From: Terrirhizobium terrae
Lineage (GTDB): Bacteria; Pseudomonadota; Alphaproteobacteria; Rhizobiales; Rhizobiaceae
Reading direction: 5' to 3'
Length of the DNA: 64,000 nt
NCBI RefSeq assembly: GCF_030323265.1
Contig: NZ_CP104992.1
Location: forward strand, 3,261,501-3,325,500
Below the pieces are notes generated by a model, which worked only from the letters and a program-made list of their open reading frames with translations, was not told where the DNA came from and did not search any database. This document shows, piece after piece, positions 38,853 to 48,300 of the stretch (positions within the stretch are counted from its first letter, which is position 1; every line of letters begins with the position of its first letter). The position numbers were made by a program, and so were the translations under genes.

Positions 38853-39674
38853 TTATCTGCCGCGCAGAGGCATCGCCTGTTTCACGTCTTGAATGCTCGG
38901 GCCGCGGACGACGCGATACCTGGCTTCGATGAGATTATAGACGCCGAATGCTGCCAGTCCCACCGCGATGATGACATAGAGGATAGAACCGAATGGAAGC
39001 TGCCGCAGCCAGTCGAGTGCGTCGGACATGCTGCCGGCCTGCTGCGGATCGACCTTGAAGCCGGCATAGGCGAACAGGATGCCCGTCACGGCAAACACCA
39101 CCCCTCGCGCCACAAGACCGTAAATGCAGATCATGGTCAGGATGCCTTTGCGATCCGGCACGCGAATGTATTTTTCGAACGTCCGCATAATGCCTTTTGC
39201 TGCTGTCACGATACCCCCGGCAACGAAACCCAGACCGACGGCGATCGCGAGGTAGGAGCCAAAGGGCTGCGACATGATCCACTCCGCCAGACCTCGTTCA
39301 CCGGACCCCTCGCTTCCTCCAGCCGCCGATATGGCATGGCCGATGGCATAGGTGGCCAATCCGGCATAGGTCATGGCGCTGCCGAGCAGGGCAACCCGTA
39401 TGACGACCGCCTTGGCATCGGAGCCATGGCCGTCGCTGTCTGCGAAGGATTGCGCAAGCCGCCACGCGACGAAGCCGAACAGGCCGAGGCCGATCAGCCC
39501 GACCCAGATCTGCCCGAAGGGTTGCTCCAGCAGAGTTGAGAGCGCAGATTTTGTTTCCGGCTTGCCGCCCGCAACTCCGGAAAAGAGCGCCAGTCCGGCA
39601 ATCATCATGAACACGATGCCGCGCGCGGCATATCCTGCCTTGGCGAGCAGTTCGAAACGAAGGTTGTCGGGCAT
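38853..39674 (-). CDS. DUF1206 family membrane protein
   Basis: The 273-residue protein has six membrane segments arranged as three repeats of a two-helix DUF1206 unit, each beginning with an ARG-type motif (GYAARGIVFMMIAGLALFSG, MTYAGLATYAIGHAISAAGG, YGLVARGVVFAVTGILFAYA). It is an inner-membrane protein of unknown function, convergent with the CsbD gene across the shared terminator. Confidence 0.87.
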   Translation of the reverse strand: MPDNLRFELLAKAGYAARGIVFMMIAGLALFSGVAGGKPETKSALSTLLEQPFGQIWVGLIGLGLFGFVAWRLAQSFADSDGHGSDAKAVVIRVALLGSAMTYAGLATYAIGHAISAAGGSEGSGERGLAEWIMSQPFGSYLAIAVGLGFVAGGIVTAAKGIMRTFEKYIRVPDRKGILTMICIYGLVARGVVFAVTGILFAYAGFKVDPQQAGSMSDALDWLRQLPFGSILYVIIAVGLAAFGVYNLIEARYRVVRGPSIQDVKQAMPLRGR

Positions 39675-39818
39675 TCTGCACTCCGCGTCTTGTTCGGCGT
39701 CCTGGCTGCTAACGCGCCAGCGACCGGAAGGTTGTCGGCAATGCCTGCGCTCGGTTTCCCGACAGGCTGGCGTTGCGCCCTGGACACAACCTTTGGAAAA
39801 CGCGCCGGCCGACGATCC

Positions 39819-40979
39819 ATGATCTGTGAAATCCGCAATGGAGGATTAAGTTGCCGGCAGTTTCCTGATCGGGTCCCGCCCTTGCCTCGTTTCCTGTGTC
39901 TTCTCTTCCTTGCCCTCACGCTCGCCGGCTGCGCTCGGCCGGGGCCTTCGAGCCTCGTGCAGGTGGAACGTCCTGAGGGCGCAAAGGTCGTGACGATCCT
40001 GGTCGCGAGCGATCGGGTGCCGGCCGATGACCGCTTCCACAGTTTCACTGCCGGGCGATCGGATCGGTTGCGCTATTCGGAAGTGTCCATCTCGATCCCG
40101 CCCGATCATCGGCCGCCAAAAATTGAGTGGCCGCAGGGCAGGCCGGATCCCCGGCATTCCTTTGCCGTCGTCGGCCGCAGGGACCTGACCAGCGCCGAAT
40201 TCGTCTATGCGGCCAAACGCATCACGCAGACTTCCGCCAAAGGCGCGACGGCCGGGCTTTTCGTGCACGGTTTCAACTACACCTATCAGGAGGCGCTGTT
40301 CCGCCTGGCGCAGATGGCGGCCGATTCCGGCGTGCAGGGCCCGCCGATCCTGTTTGATTGGCCCTCCCAGGGCGAGGTGACGGGATATGTCGCCGATCGC
40401 GATTCGGCAGCCTTTGCCCGTGACGATCTCGTGACCGTTCTGTCCGATCTATCCGGTGGCGGGGTGAAGACGACGATGCTCGCGCATAGCATGGGTGCCT
40501 GGCTGGCAGTCGAGGCGGTGCGGCAATTGTCGCTGATGGGACGCAGGGATGTCATCCGGTCCGTCGATCAGCTGGTGCTCGCCGCACCCGATATCGACAT
40601 CGATCTTCTGAAACGCCAGCTCGCCGCGACGGAGCGCCTGCGCAAGCCGATCGTGATCCTGGCATCGAAGGACGACATAGCGCTTGCCTTGTCGAAACGC
40701 CTTGCGGGATCGGCCGCCACGGCGGGCTCGCTCGATGTCGATGACCCGAGAACGCGGGAACTGGCGCTGAAGGAAAATCTCGACATCGTCGACATCTCCA
40801 AGCTGCCGACGCTCAACGGCTCGAACCATGACCGCTTCGCGGCGCTGGCGGCGGTCTATCCGCATCTGCGTCAGGGCTTCAGCAACCCCGTGGCAGGAAC
40901 CGGTGCCATCGTTCTCAACGGCGTCGGATCTGCCGTTTCCGCGCCGTTCCGCCTCGGCGGCTCGCTGCTCGCACAGTAG
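39819..40979 (+). CDS. DUF900 alpha/beta-hydrolase lipoprotein
   Basis: The protein has a lipoprotein signal (LCLLFLALTLAGCARPGPSS, lipobox LAGC) and a DUF900 hydrolase domain: GLFVHGFNYTYQEALFRLAQ, FDWPSQGEVTGYVADRDSA, nucleophile Ser in MLAHSMGAWLAVEAVRQLSL, and a late Asp/His region (NGSNHDRF). It is probably anchored in the outer membrane or periplasm; the substrate is unknown. The start is uncertain: ATG 39819 gives a long n-region, while a TTG at about 39882 would give a more normal signal peptide. Confidence 0.82.
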   Translation: MICEIRNGGLSCRQFPDRVPPLPRFLCLLFLALTLAGCARPGPSSLVQVERPEGAKVVTILVASDRVPADDRFHSFTAGRSDRLRYSEVSISIPPDHRPPKIEWPQGRPDPRHSFAVVGRRDLTSAEFVYAAKRITQTSAKGATAGLFVHGFNYTYQEALFRLAQMAADSGVQGPPILFDWPSQGEVTGYVADRDSAAFARDDLVTVLSDLSGGGVKTTMLAHSMGAWLAVEAVRQLSLMGRRDVIRSVDQLVLAAPDIDIDLLKRQLAATERLRKPIVILASKDDIALALSKRLAGSAATAGSLDVDDPRTRELALKENLDIVDISKLPTLNGSNHDRFAALAAVYPHLRQGFSNPVAGTGAIVLNGVGSAVSAPFRLGGSLLAQ

Positions 40980-40983
40980 AGCT

Positions 40984-41862
40984 CTAGGAGCCCCAGACGG
41001 AGCCCGGCAGCGCCCCCAGTGGAATTTTCAGATAGCGCTTTCCATCGTCCTCGGGCTCGGGCAACGCGCCCCCGCGGATATTGACCTGCAGGGCATGGAG
41101 AATGAGCTTCGGCATCGGCAGTGTACGGTCTCGCTCTTCCCGGATTTTTATGAATTCCTGCCTATGGCGCCCTGCGACATGCGGATTCAGCGCCTTCTGC
41201 TCGGCGACCGAGCTTTCCCACATGGCCGGGCGTCCGCCGGGCCTGTAGTCGTGTCCGGTGAACAGGCGGGTATCGTCCGGGAGGCTCAGGATATCCTGGA
41301 TTGACTGCCAGAGGTTTGCGGCACTTCCGCCGGGAAAATCAGCGCGGGCGGAGCCGCTGTCCGGCATGAAAAGCGTGTCGTGGATGAAGGCCGCATCACC
41401 GACCACATAGGTGATCGACGCCAGCGTATGGCCCGGCGAGTGCATGACCCTGACCTCAAGCTCTCCGACCTTGAAGGTGTCGCCATCGCGAAACAGCCGA
41501 TCCCACTGGGAGCCGTCGCAGGCAAGGTCGCGAAGGTTGTAGATCCGTTGCCAGATCCGCTGGACATCCCGCACATGGTCTCCGATCGCTGTCGGTGCTC
41601 CGGTGCGGGATTTGAGGTAAGAGGCCGCCGAGAAGTGATCCGCGTGCGGGTGCGTGTCGAGGATCCAGACGGGGTTCAGGCCGTGGGCCTTGATATGGTC
41701 GAGGACGCGATCCGCATTCGTCGTTGCCGTCGATCCCGACTTTTCGTCATAGTCCAGCACCGGATCGACGATGGCGCAGGCCCGCGTCACCGGACATGCG
41801 AAGACATACTGGATGCTGCCGGTGCGCTCGTCATGGAAGCCGGCAATCTCAGGCTTGAGCAT
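40984..41862 (-). CDS. Metallo-beta-lactamase fold protein, ETHE1/persulfide dioxygenase-like
   Basis: The 292-residue protein has the metal motif THPHADHFSAASYLKSRTGA, then HSPGHTLASITYVVGDAAF and TGHDY, as in the ETHE1/Blh branch that oxidises glutathione persulfide to sulfite. Start ATG 41862 overlaps the end of the class V aminotransferase gene by 14 bases, so the two are coupled. A rhodanese domain is absent. The dioxygenase assignment rests on motif layout and on the neighbour; other hydrolase roles are possible. Confidence 0.78.
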   Translation of the reverse strand: MLKPEIAGFHDERTGSIQYVFACPVTRACAIVDPVLDYDEKSGSTATTNADRVLDHIKAHGLNPVWILDTHPHADHFSAASYLKSRTGAPTAIGDHVRDVQRIWQRIYNLRDLACDGSQWDRLFRDGDTFKVGELEVRVMHSPGHTLASITYVVGDAAFIHDTLFMPDSGSARADFPGGSAANLWQSIQDILSLPDDTRLFTGHDYRPGGRPAMWESSVAEQKALNPHVAGRHRQEFIKIREERDRTLPMPKLILHALQVNIRGGALPEPEDDGKRYLKIPLGALPGSVWGS

Positions 41863-43384
41863 GGACAGGCTCCTTTCCGATTTCGATCCGCGGCCCGGTC
41901 TCGACGAGGGACCCCGTCTTGGCGCGGGGAGAAAAGATCGCTCGGCTGGGATCGACGTCATAGGCAGCCTCGAAGTCCGTCGCGTCCGCGGCAATCTGTG
42001 CGACGGAAGAGAGGATGAAGCGGACCTTTTCATCCGGCAGCAGGACGCTGAAATTGAGGCGGATGAAACCGGGTTTTCTGATCTCGTCGCCCGACAGGAT
42101 CGCCTGCCTGATCGCCTCCGACTGCGCGTCGTCGATCGACAGCAACCGATGCACGTAAGGGCCAGCACATGCGCAGCCACCGCGGGCCTGGATGCCGAAC
42201 CGGTCGCTCAGCATGCGGGTGACCAGCTGCTGATGGACATACCCGCCTTTGCCGTCCTTCACCCGGAAGGAAAAGATCGGCAGGCGATCTGCGTCCGGCA
42301 AGCCGAGAATTTCAAGACGCGGCACGTCCTTCCAGGCCGCAAAGGCCTGCCGCGCCAACTCCCTGTTGCGCGATGCCATCCGCTCAGCCCCGATCGCATC
42401 CTTGACGATGAATGCCAGGGCGGCCCTGATGTCGCCGACGACATTCGGCGTGCCGGCCTCCTCGCGGGCTTCCAGACTGTCGCTATAATCATGCGCCTGC
42501 GGCGACACGAACTTGACGGTGCCGCCACCCGGCCAGGAAGGCTTGGTCGTGTAAAGCGCGTCGCGGCGAAGGATGAGAATTCCGGATGCGCCCGGTCCGC
42601 CGATGAACTTGTGCGGCGAGAGGACGATCGCATCGATCTCGGCGCCCGGTGCCGGCGACATGGAAATCGGCATGTAGGGACCGGCACCCGCATAGTCCCA
42701 GATCATTTTCGCGCCCGCGGCCTTTGCCATCGAGGTGATGGTCGCGACGTCGCTGGTGATCCCGGTGATGTTGGATGCGGCAGAGAGCGAGCAAATCGTC
42801 AGTTCCGGCGCTCCATCGTATAGAGCGGAGGCGAGCTGCGTCAGGTCGGGGCCGCCATCGGCATGTTCCGCTATCTCGACGATCTCGGCGCCGCTTTCCC
42901 GCCATGGGAGGATGTTGGAGTGGTGCTCATAAGGGCCGATGATAACCCGCACCCGCTTGCCAGCCGCCACGGCATCCGTCACCCCGAACAGCTTGACCAG
43001 ACGATTGATGCCCGATGTCGCGCCGGAGCCGGTGAAGATCACCGCATGTCTTTCGCCGGCGCCGCAAAAGCCGCCGATCACGGCGCGGGCCTCACGGCGC
43101 ATCCGCGTCATCAGGCCTCCGCAATAGGACGCCTCCGTATGGCTGTTGGCGTAATAGGGCAGCACCTCCTCGAGAATGAAGCGCTCGACCTGATGGAGCG
43201 CCCGGCCGGACGCCACATAGTCTGCGTAGACGAGCTCCTTCTTCCCGAAAGGTCCGTCGATCTTCACATGCGCGCCCACCAGCCCGTCGCGGAGCCGGGT
43301 GATCGCCTCTGTGCCGCCCAGGCTGTCGCGAAACGCGGAGAGGGGTGTCGGAGCTGTCTTTGAAGGCGGTAGGGCGGCGTCCAC
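41849..43384 (-). CDS. Class V aminotransferase, cysteine desulfurase-like
   Basis: The 511-residue PLP enzyme has the cofactor Lys in AIVLSPHKFIGGPGASGILI, a His in GPYEHHSNILPWRESGAEIV that stacks on PLP in SufS/CsdA-type enzymes, and a Cys-containing loop FGIQARGGCACAGPYVHRLL. It is about 100 residues longer than SufS, with extra C-terminal sequence of no known domain. It is coupled to a persulfide-dioxygenase-like gene and divergent from an Lrp regulator, which fits cysteine or sulfur catabolism, not iron-sulfur assembly. Confidence 0.8.
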   Translation of the reverse strand: MDAALPPSKTAPTPLSAFRDSLGGTEAITRLRDGLVGAHVKIDGPFGKKELVYADYVASGRALHQVERFILEEVLPYYANSHTEASYCGGLMTRMRREARAVIGGFCGAGERHAVIFTGSGATSGINRLVKLFGVTDAVAAGKRVRVIIGPYEHHSNILPWRESGAEIVEIAEHADGGPDLTQLASALYDGAPELTICSLSAASNITGITSDVATITSMAKAAGAKMIWDYAGAGPYMPISMSPAPGAEIDAIVLSPHKFIGGPGASGILILRRDALYTTKPSWPGGGTVKFVSPQAHDYSDSLEAREEAGTPNVVGDIRAALAFIVKDAIGAERMASRNRELARQAFAAWKDVPRLEILGLPDADRLPIFSFRVKDGKGGYVHQQLVTRMLSDRFGIQARGGCACAGPYVHRLLSIDDAQSEAIRQAILSGDEIRKPGFIRLNFSVLLPDEKVRFILSSVAQIAADATDFEAAYDVDPSRAIFSPRAKTGSLVETGPRIEIGKEPVHAQA

Positions 43385-43410
43385 GGTTCAATCTCCTTGC
43401 GGCTTGAATT

Positions 43411-43425
43411 GATATGGATCATATC
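43411..43425. promoter_or_regulatory. Inverted repeat in divergent promoter region (possible Lrp site)
   Basis: GATATG-GAT-CATATC, a 6-base perfect inverted repeat with a 3-base spacer, is centred between the aminotransferase start (43384) and the Lrp start (43486). The size and symmetry suit an Lrp/AsnC-family operator that controls both directions. Confidence 0.55.
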
Positions 43426-43485
43426 CTTCCTGGAGGTGGGAAATCTTCACCTATATTCTGCGATCGGCGAAGGAATTCAGATCAA

Positions 43486-43968
43486 ATGAACGAAGAAACG
43501 GTAAAGGTCGATGATTTTGATATGAAGATCCTGACCGCGATGCAGATCGATTCAAATCTGTCCCAGCGCGATCTCGCCGACAAGGTCGGCATGTCCCAGA
43601 ATGCCTGCTGGCGGCGCCTGCAGCGCCTGCATGCGCTCGGCCTCATCCGCGGCGCGCATAGCGAGATCGATCTGCGCGCGCTCGGGCTTGATCTCACCGT
43701 TTTCGTGATGATCCGCACGCGCCACCATTCCAAGGAATGGAGCGACGCATTTCGCGGGCAGGTGGGGAAACTGCCGGAAGTGATCGACTTCTACCGGATC
43801 GGCGGCGAGTGGGATTACCTGATCAAGGTCGTCACGCGCGGCATGTCGGGCTATGACGCCTTCTATCAGAAGCTGATCGCGGATTTCGATCTCGCCACCG
43901 TGACAGGTTTCTTCTCGATGGAGGCGATCATCAACAATCGCCCGGTGGATCTGGGGAAATTGCGCTAG
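43486..43968 (+). CDS. Lrp/AsnC family transcriptional regulator
   Basis: The 160-residue protein has an N-terminal HTH (DDFDMKILTAMQIDSNLSQR, then VGMSQNACWRRLQRLHALGL) and a C-terminal RAM/AsnC ligand-binding domain (YRIGGEWDYLIKVVTRGMSG). The start at ATG 43486 follows AAGGAATTCAG. It is divergent from the sulfur-enzyme pair and probably regulates it in response to an amino acid, perhaps cysteine; the ligand is inference. Confidence 0.9.
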   Translation: MNEETVKVDDFDMKILTAMQIDSNLSQRDLADKVGMSQNACWRRLQRLHALGLIRGAHSEIDLRALGLDLTVFVMIRTRHHSKEWSDAFRGQVGKLPEVIDFYRIGGEWDYLIKVVTRGMSGYDAFYQKLIADFDLATVTGFFSMEAIINNRPVDLGKLR

Positions 43969-44003
43969 GCGCTGATCCTGCTTTCAGAGGAGATCTGGAA
44001 AGC

Positions 44004-44330
44004 TTATGCCACAAGCGCCTTGGCCGTGCCTTCGGGGTCGACAGCGATGACCTTGAGATAGGCGCGGGCCGGCTGATCCGGCTCGGAGCGCCCCTGTTCC
44101 CAATCGCGCAGCGTGCCGAGCGGGATCCTGTAGCGGGCGGAAAACTCTTCCTGGGTGAGACGAAGCGCGCGGCGGATGACCTTCACTCGCGGCATGCGCG
44201 GTGCCGCGCGAAGCTGCTCGGCGGTCATCGGCGGGTTATCCGGATCGGCCAGCGCATTGGCTTCCGCTTCCTCGTCGGTCATGGTGTCGAGGCGGGGCCA
44301 GTCGGTTTCGAATTTATTCTGAACTGTCAT
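44004..44330 (-). CDS. HTH (XRE) antitoxin-like protein, apparently without its toxin
   Basis: The 108-residue protein has an N-terminal WPRLDTMTDEEAEANALADP region resembling BrnA-type antitoxins and a C-terminal XRE HTH (LTQEEFSARYRIPLGTLRDW). Relatives I know of are typically encoded after a BrnT-family toxin. No BrnT-like frame is present in the 80 bases upstream (44331-44410). An A/T-rich unknown gene occupies the position beyond that. Confidence 0.78.
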   Translation of the reverse strand: MTVQNKFETDWPRLDTMTDEEAEANALADPDNPPMTAEQLRAAPRMPRVKVIRRALRLTQEEFSARYRIPLGTLRDWEQGRSEPDQPARAYLKVIAVDPEGTAKALVA

Positions 44331-44410
44331 TCTTGTACGCGCTAAGCGCGACTTGTTACGGCCTATCTACAAAAACTTCTCAGCCGTTTGATTTCAGTTA
44401 TTAGCGGCGA

Positions 44411-45379
44411 TCACACGTTAAAAAGCTTTAGTTGTCTTGGTAACTGGATGGCCATGGAGCGGGTGACGCCGTCTCCTTGATAGCGATATGCCCAGTATCC
44501 TATTTCACACTTCGCTAGTCTGTCCGGCTGCCAAGGAGTGGTGAGTGCTCCTTCCAGCGGTGTATAGTCAATCTCATCATTTATTTCCAAAAAAAGCGGC
44601 TTGTCTATTAAAGGGTGTTCTTCTCCGAAATAATATAGTGGAATTTCCGATATTTGTAGAATTATAGAGTCTGTCGTCTTGCTTAAGTCTTCTTCCGGTG
44701 TGTTGATTTTTGTTTCTGCCTCGATGAATATTTTAAGAATGTGAGAGGTTTTTATTACAAAGAAGAAAACTTCCCATATCAGAGTGGATAGAGAAAGAAC
44801 TGGATTGCCATTGCCATGGAAAAGCGGGTTTGGCATCAGTTGGTCGCCGTCGGAACTCTCCAGAAAGAAACCAGGAAATAATATCGAATCCTGATTCAAC
44901 TTCAGCTCGGACTCGAAAATCCTGATAGCATTGTGGGAGTGTTTGATAAAATTCGTGTAGCTGGAGACCCTGTCCCTAATGGGTTTTAGTTCTCTCTTGA
45001 GGACACGTACGTTCGGACTTTTGGCATAGTCACGATCATGCTTAAACAGCGTACGGCACACCATTTCAACATCATCGACGTGTGCGGCTGCGGCATGCAG
45101 CAGAAGTTCTATTCTCTCCGTTATATCTTCTAAAAGGAAGTCGCTTGGCTTCCCGTTAATGTGGGCCGACCTTTCGTTAAAGAAGCGTTTTGTAAGGGAG
45201 GAGAGCAAGTCGATCTGTCGAAATATCTTCCCGGTTGAAACGTTGTAAATTCCTAGCGGATGGCGGCACGGTATTCGTCTATGGTGGCAGATATTGTCCG
45301 GCAAATATTTGAGTGTCCCGCAGGCAACAAGCTCCTGCGGGACACCATTTATCGATAGTTTAGCTTTAGCTGCATCCAT
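44411..45379 (-). CDS. Unrecognised A/T-rich gene downstream of nrdJ
   Basis: The 322-residue protein (MDAAKAKLSINGVPQELVAC) matches nothing I recognise. Its base composition is clearly richer in A/T than its neighbours, with codons such as ATA, TTA and AAA, which suggests recent transfer. Residues about 120-160 are helical, and RDRVSSYTNFIKHSHNAIRI loosely resembles HEPN-type helices with an R-x(n)-H pattern; this is speculative. It starts nine bases after the nrdJ stop on the same strand, with no good ribosome site visible, so it may be read from nrdJ transcription. Confidence 0.7.
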   Translation of the reverse strand: MDAAKAKLSINGVPQELVACGTLKYLPDNICHHRRIPCRHPLGIYNVSTGKIFRQIDLLSSLTKRFFNERSAHINGKPSDFLLEDITERIELLLHAAAAHVDDVEMVCRTLFKHDRDYAKSPNVRVLKRELKPIRDRVSSYTNFIKHSHNAIRIFESELKLNQDSILFPGFFLESSDGDQLMPNPLFHGNGNPVLSLSTLIWEVFFFVIKTSHILKIFIEAETKINTPEEDLSKTTDSIILQISEIPLYYFGEEHPLIDKPLFLEINDEIDYTPLEGALTTPWQPDRLAKCEIGYWAYRYQGDGVTRSMAIQLPRQLKLFNV

Positions 45380-45388
45380 TCGTGAAAA

Positions 45389-48300
45389 TCAGCTGCAACC
45401 GCTCGTCGCGCCGCACGTATCGCACTTCTCGCAAGTCCCATTCCTCACCATCGTGAAGTTTTGGCACTCGGAGCACATGTTGCCCGTGTAGCCCTGCATG
45501 ATCGACTTCATGCGGCGGTCGGCTTCGACCTTCTTGGCTTCCGTCTTGGCGGCAGCGGCGTCGGCTGCGGCCTTGTCGGAAAAGAGGGCGGTTGCGGCCT
45601 GCTGCTCTTCGTTTGCGACCTCGCCAAGGGCTTCTTCGGCGATCTCTTCGGCCAGTTCCTTGGCGCGCTCTTCATAGTCGCGCTTGAAGGACACGACTTC
45701 CGAGGTCGAGATGGCGACCGTCGGCTCCAGCTTGCGGGCGGCGGCACCGGCAAAGGCGGTGACGGTAGCGCCCGAAGAGGCGCGGGCAGGGGCGGCGGTG
45801 GCTGCTCCCTTGGCTTCCCCACGGGCATCAGAGCCGCCGGCGGTCGCGCCGCCCTGGATCAGGGTCGGCTTGTAGCCGCGGGTCCAGCCGGTCGAGACGA
45901 GCTGCGTCTTGCCTTCCTGGATGCCCTTGCCGAGCGCGGTGTTGCCGAAGTCGGACGTGTCGACATGGGCAAGGTCGTGGCGGCCGAGATAGGAGACGGC
46001 GAGTTCGCGGAACACGTAGTCGAGGATCGACGTGGCGTTCTTGATCGCGTCGTTTCCGGTGACGATGCCGGCCGGCTCGAACTTGGTGAAGGTGAAGGCC
46101 TCGACATATTCTTCGAGCGGCACGCCGTACTGGAGGCCGAGCGAGATGGCGATGGCAAAATTGTTCATCATCGCACGGAAGGCGGCGCCTTCCTTGTGCA
46201 TGTCGATGAAGATCTCGCCGATGCGGCCGTCACCGAATTCGCCGGTGCGCAGATAGACCTTGTGACCGCCGACATTGGCCTTCTGGGTGTAGCCCTGACG
46301 GCGGTTCGGCAGCTTTTCGCGTTCGCGGGTGACGCGCTCGATGACGCGTTCGACGATCTTTTCGGTGATCTGCACGGCCTGGGCGGCAGTCGGAGCCTGT
46401 ACCAGTTCCTCGATCGCGTCTTCCGCATCGTCCTCGTCGATAAGCGAGGCATTGAGCGGCTGCGACAGCTTGGAGCCGTCACGGTAGAGGGCGTTGGCCT
46501 TGAGAGCCAGTTTCCAGGACAGCATGTAGGCCGCGCCGCAATCCTCGACGGTCGCCTCGTTCGGCATGTTGATCGTCTTGGAGATCGCACCCGAGATGAA
46601 CGGCTGGGCAGCCGCCATCATGCGGATATGGCTTTCGACCGAGAGGTAACGCTTGCCGATCTTGCCGCAGGGGTTGGCGCAATCGAAGACGGCGAGGTGC
46701 TCTTCCTTCAAGAAAGGCGCGCCTTCGAGCGTCATCGCACCGCAGACGTGAACGTTGGCGGCTTCGATGTCCTTCTTCGAGAAGCCGACATGCTCAAGCA
46801 GGTTGAAGCTCATGTCCGACAGCTGCTCGTCGGTGACCTTGAGGGTCTCCTTGAGGAAGTCGGCACCGAGCGTCCACTGGTTGAAGACGAACTTGATGTC
46901 GAAGGCCGACTTCAGCGCACCGTTGACGGCTTCGATCTTGTCAGCCGGGAAGCCCTTGGCGGCAAGCGTCGACGAGTTGATGCCGGGAGCCTGGTTCAGG
47001 TTGCCGTGGCCGACAGCGTAAGCTTCGATCTCGGCGATCTGGCTTTCCGAATAGCCGAGCGAGCGCAGCGCATCCGGAACGGCGCGGTTGATGATCTTGA
47101 AGTAGCCGCCACCGGCGAGCTTCTTGAACTTGACCAGTGCGAAATCGGGCTCGATGCCGGTCGTGTCGCAGTCCATGACGAGGCCGATCGTGCCGGTCGG
47201 CGCGATAACGGTCGTCTGGGCGTTGCGGTAGCCGTGCTTTTCACCGAGTTCCAGCGCCTTGTCCCAGGCAGCCTTGGCGTGGGTGGCAAGCGTCTGGTCC
47301 GGGTTTTCCGAATGGTAGAGCGGAACCGGGTCGACGGAGAGCTGCTCGTAGCCGGTCGTCTCGCCGTAAGCGGCGCGGCGATGGTTGCGCATGACGCGCA
47401 GCATGCTTTCGCGGTTCGGTGCGAAGTTCGGGAACGGGCCGAGTTCGCCGGCGATTTCAGCCGACGTCGCATAGGCGATACCGGTCATGATCGCGGTCAG
47501 CGAGCCGGCGATCGCACGGCCTTCCTTCGAGTCGTAGGGAATGCCCGACGACATGAGGAAACCGCCGATGTTGGCGTAGCCGAGGCCGAGCGTGCGGTAC
47601 TGGTAGGAGAGTTCGGCGATTTCCTTCGACGGGAACTGCGCCATCATCACCGACACTTCGAGAACGACGGTCCACAGGCGAACGGCGTGTTCGTAGTCTG
47701 CGATCGCGATGTTCTTCGTTGCCTTGTCCTTGAACTGGAGAAGGTTGAGCGAGGCGAGGTTGCAGGCCGTGTCGTCGAGGAACATGTATTCCGAGCACGG
47801 GTTGGAGCCGCGGATCGGGCCACCGGCCGGCGACGTGTGCCAGTCGTTCATCGTCGTGTTGAAGTGGATGCCCGGATCGGCCGACGCCCATGCGGCATAG
47901 GAAATCTGTTCCCACAGGTCCTTGGCCTTGAGCGTCTTCATCACCTTGCCGTCCTTGCGGGCGGTCAGGTTCCACTCGCCGTCGTTTTCGACGGCGCGAA
48001 GGAAGTCGTCCTTCAGCGAGACGGAGTTGTTGGAGTTCTGGCCCGAAACCGTGAGATAGGCTTCCGAATCCCAGTCGGTGTCATAGGTCTTGAACTCGAG
48101 ATCTTTGTAGCCCTGCTGGGCGAACTGGATGACGCGCTTGACGTAGTTTTCCGGAACGAGGTCCTTCTTGGCAGCGCGGATTTCGCGCTTCAGGGCCGGG
48201 TTCTTCAACGGGTCGAAGCAATCGTCTCCCCCGTTTTCAAAGGAGCCGCCTTCGCAGTTGACGCAGGCCTTCATGATCGCCTTCAGGTGCTTGGCGACGA

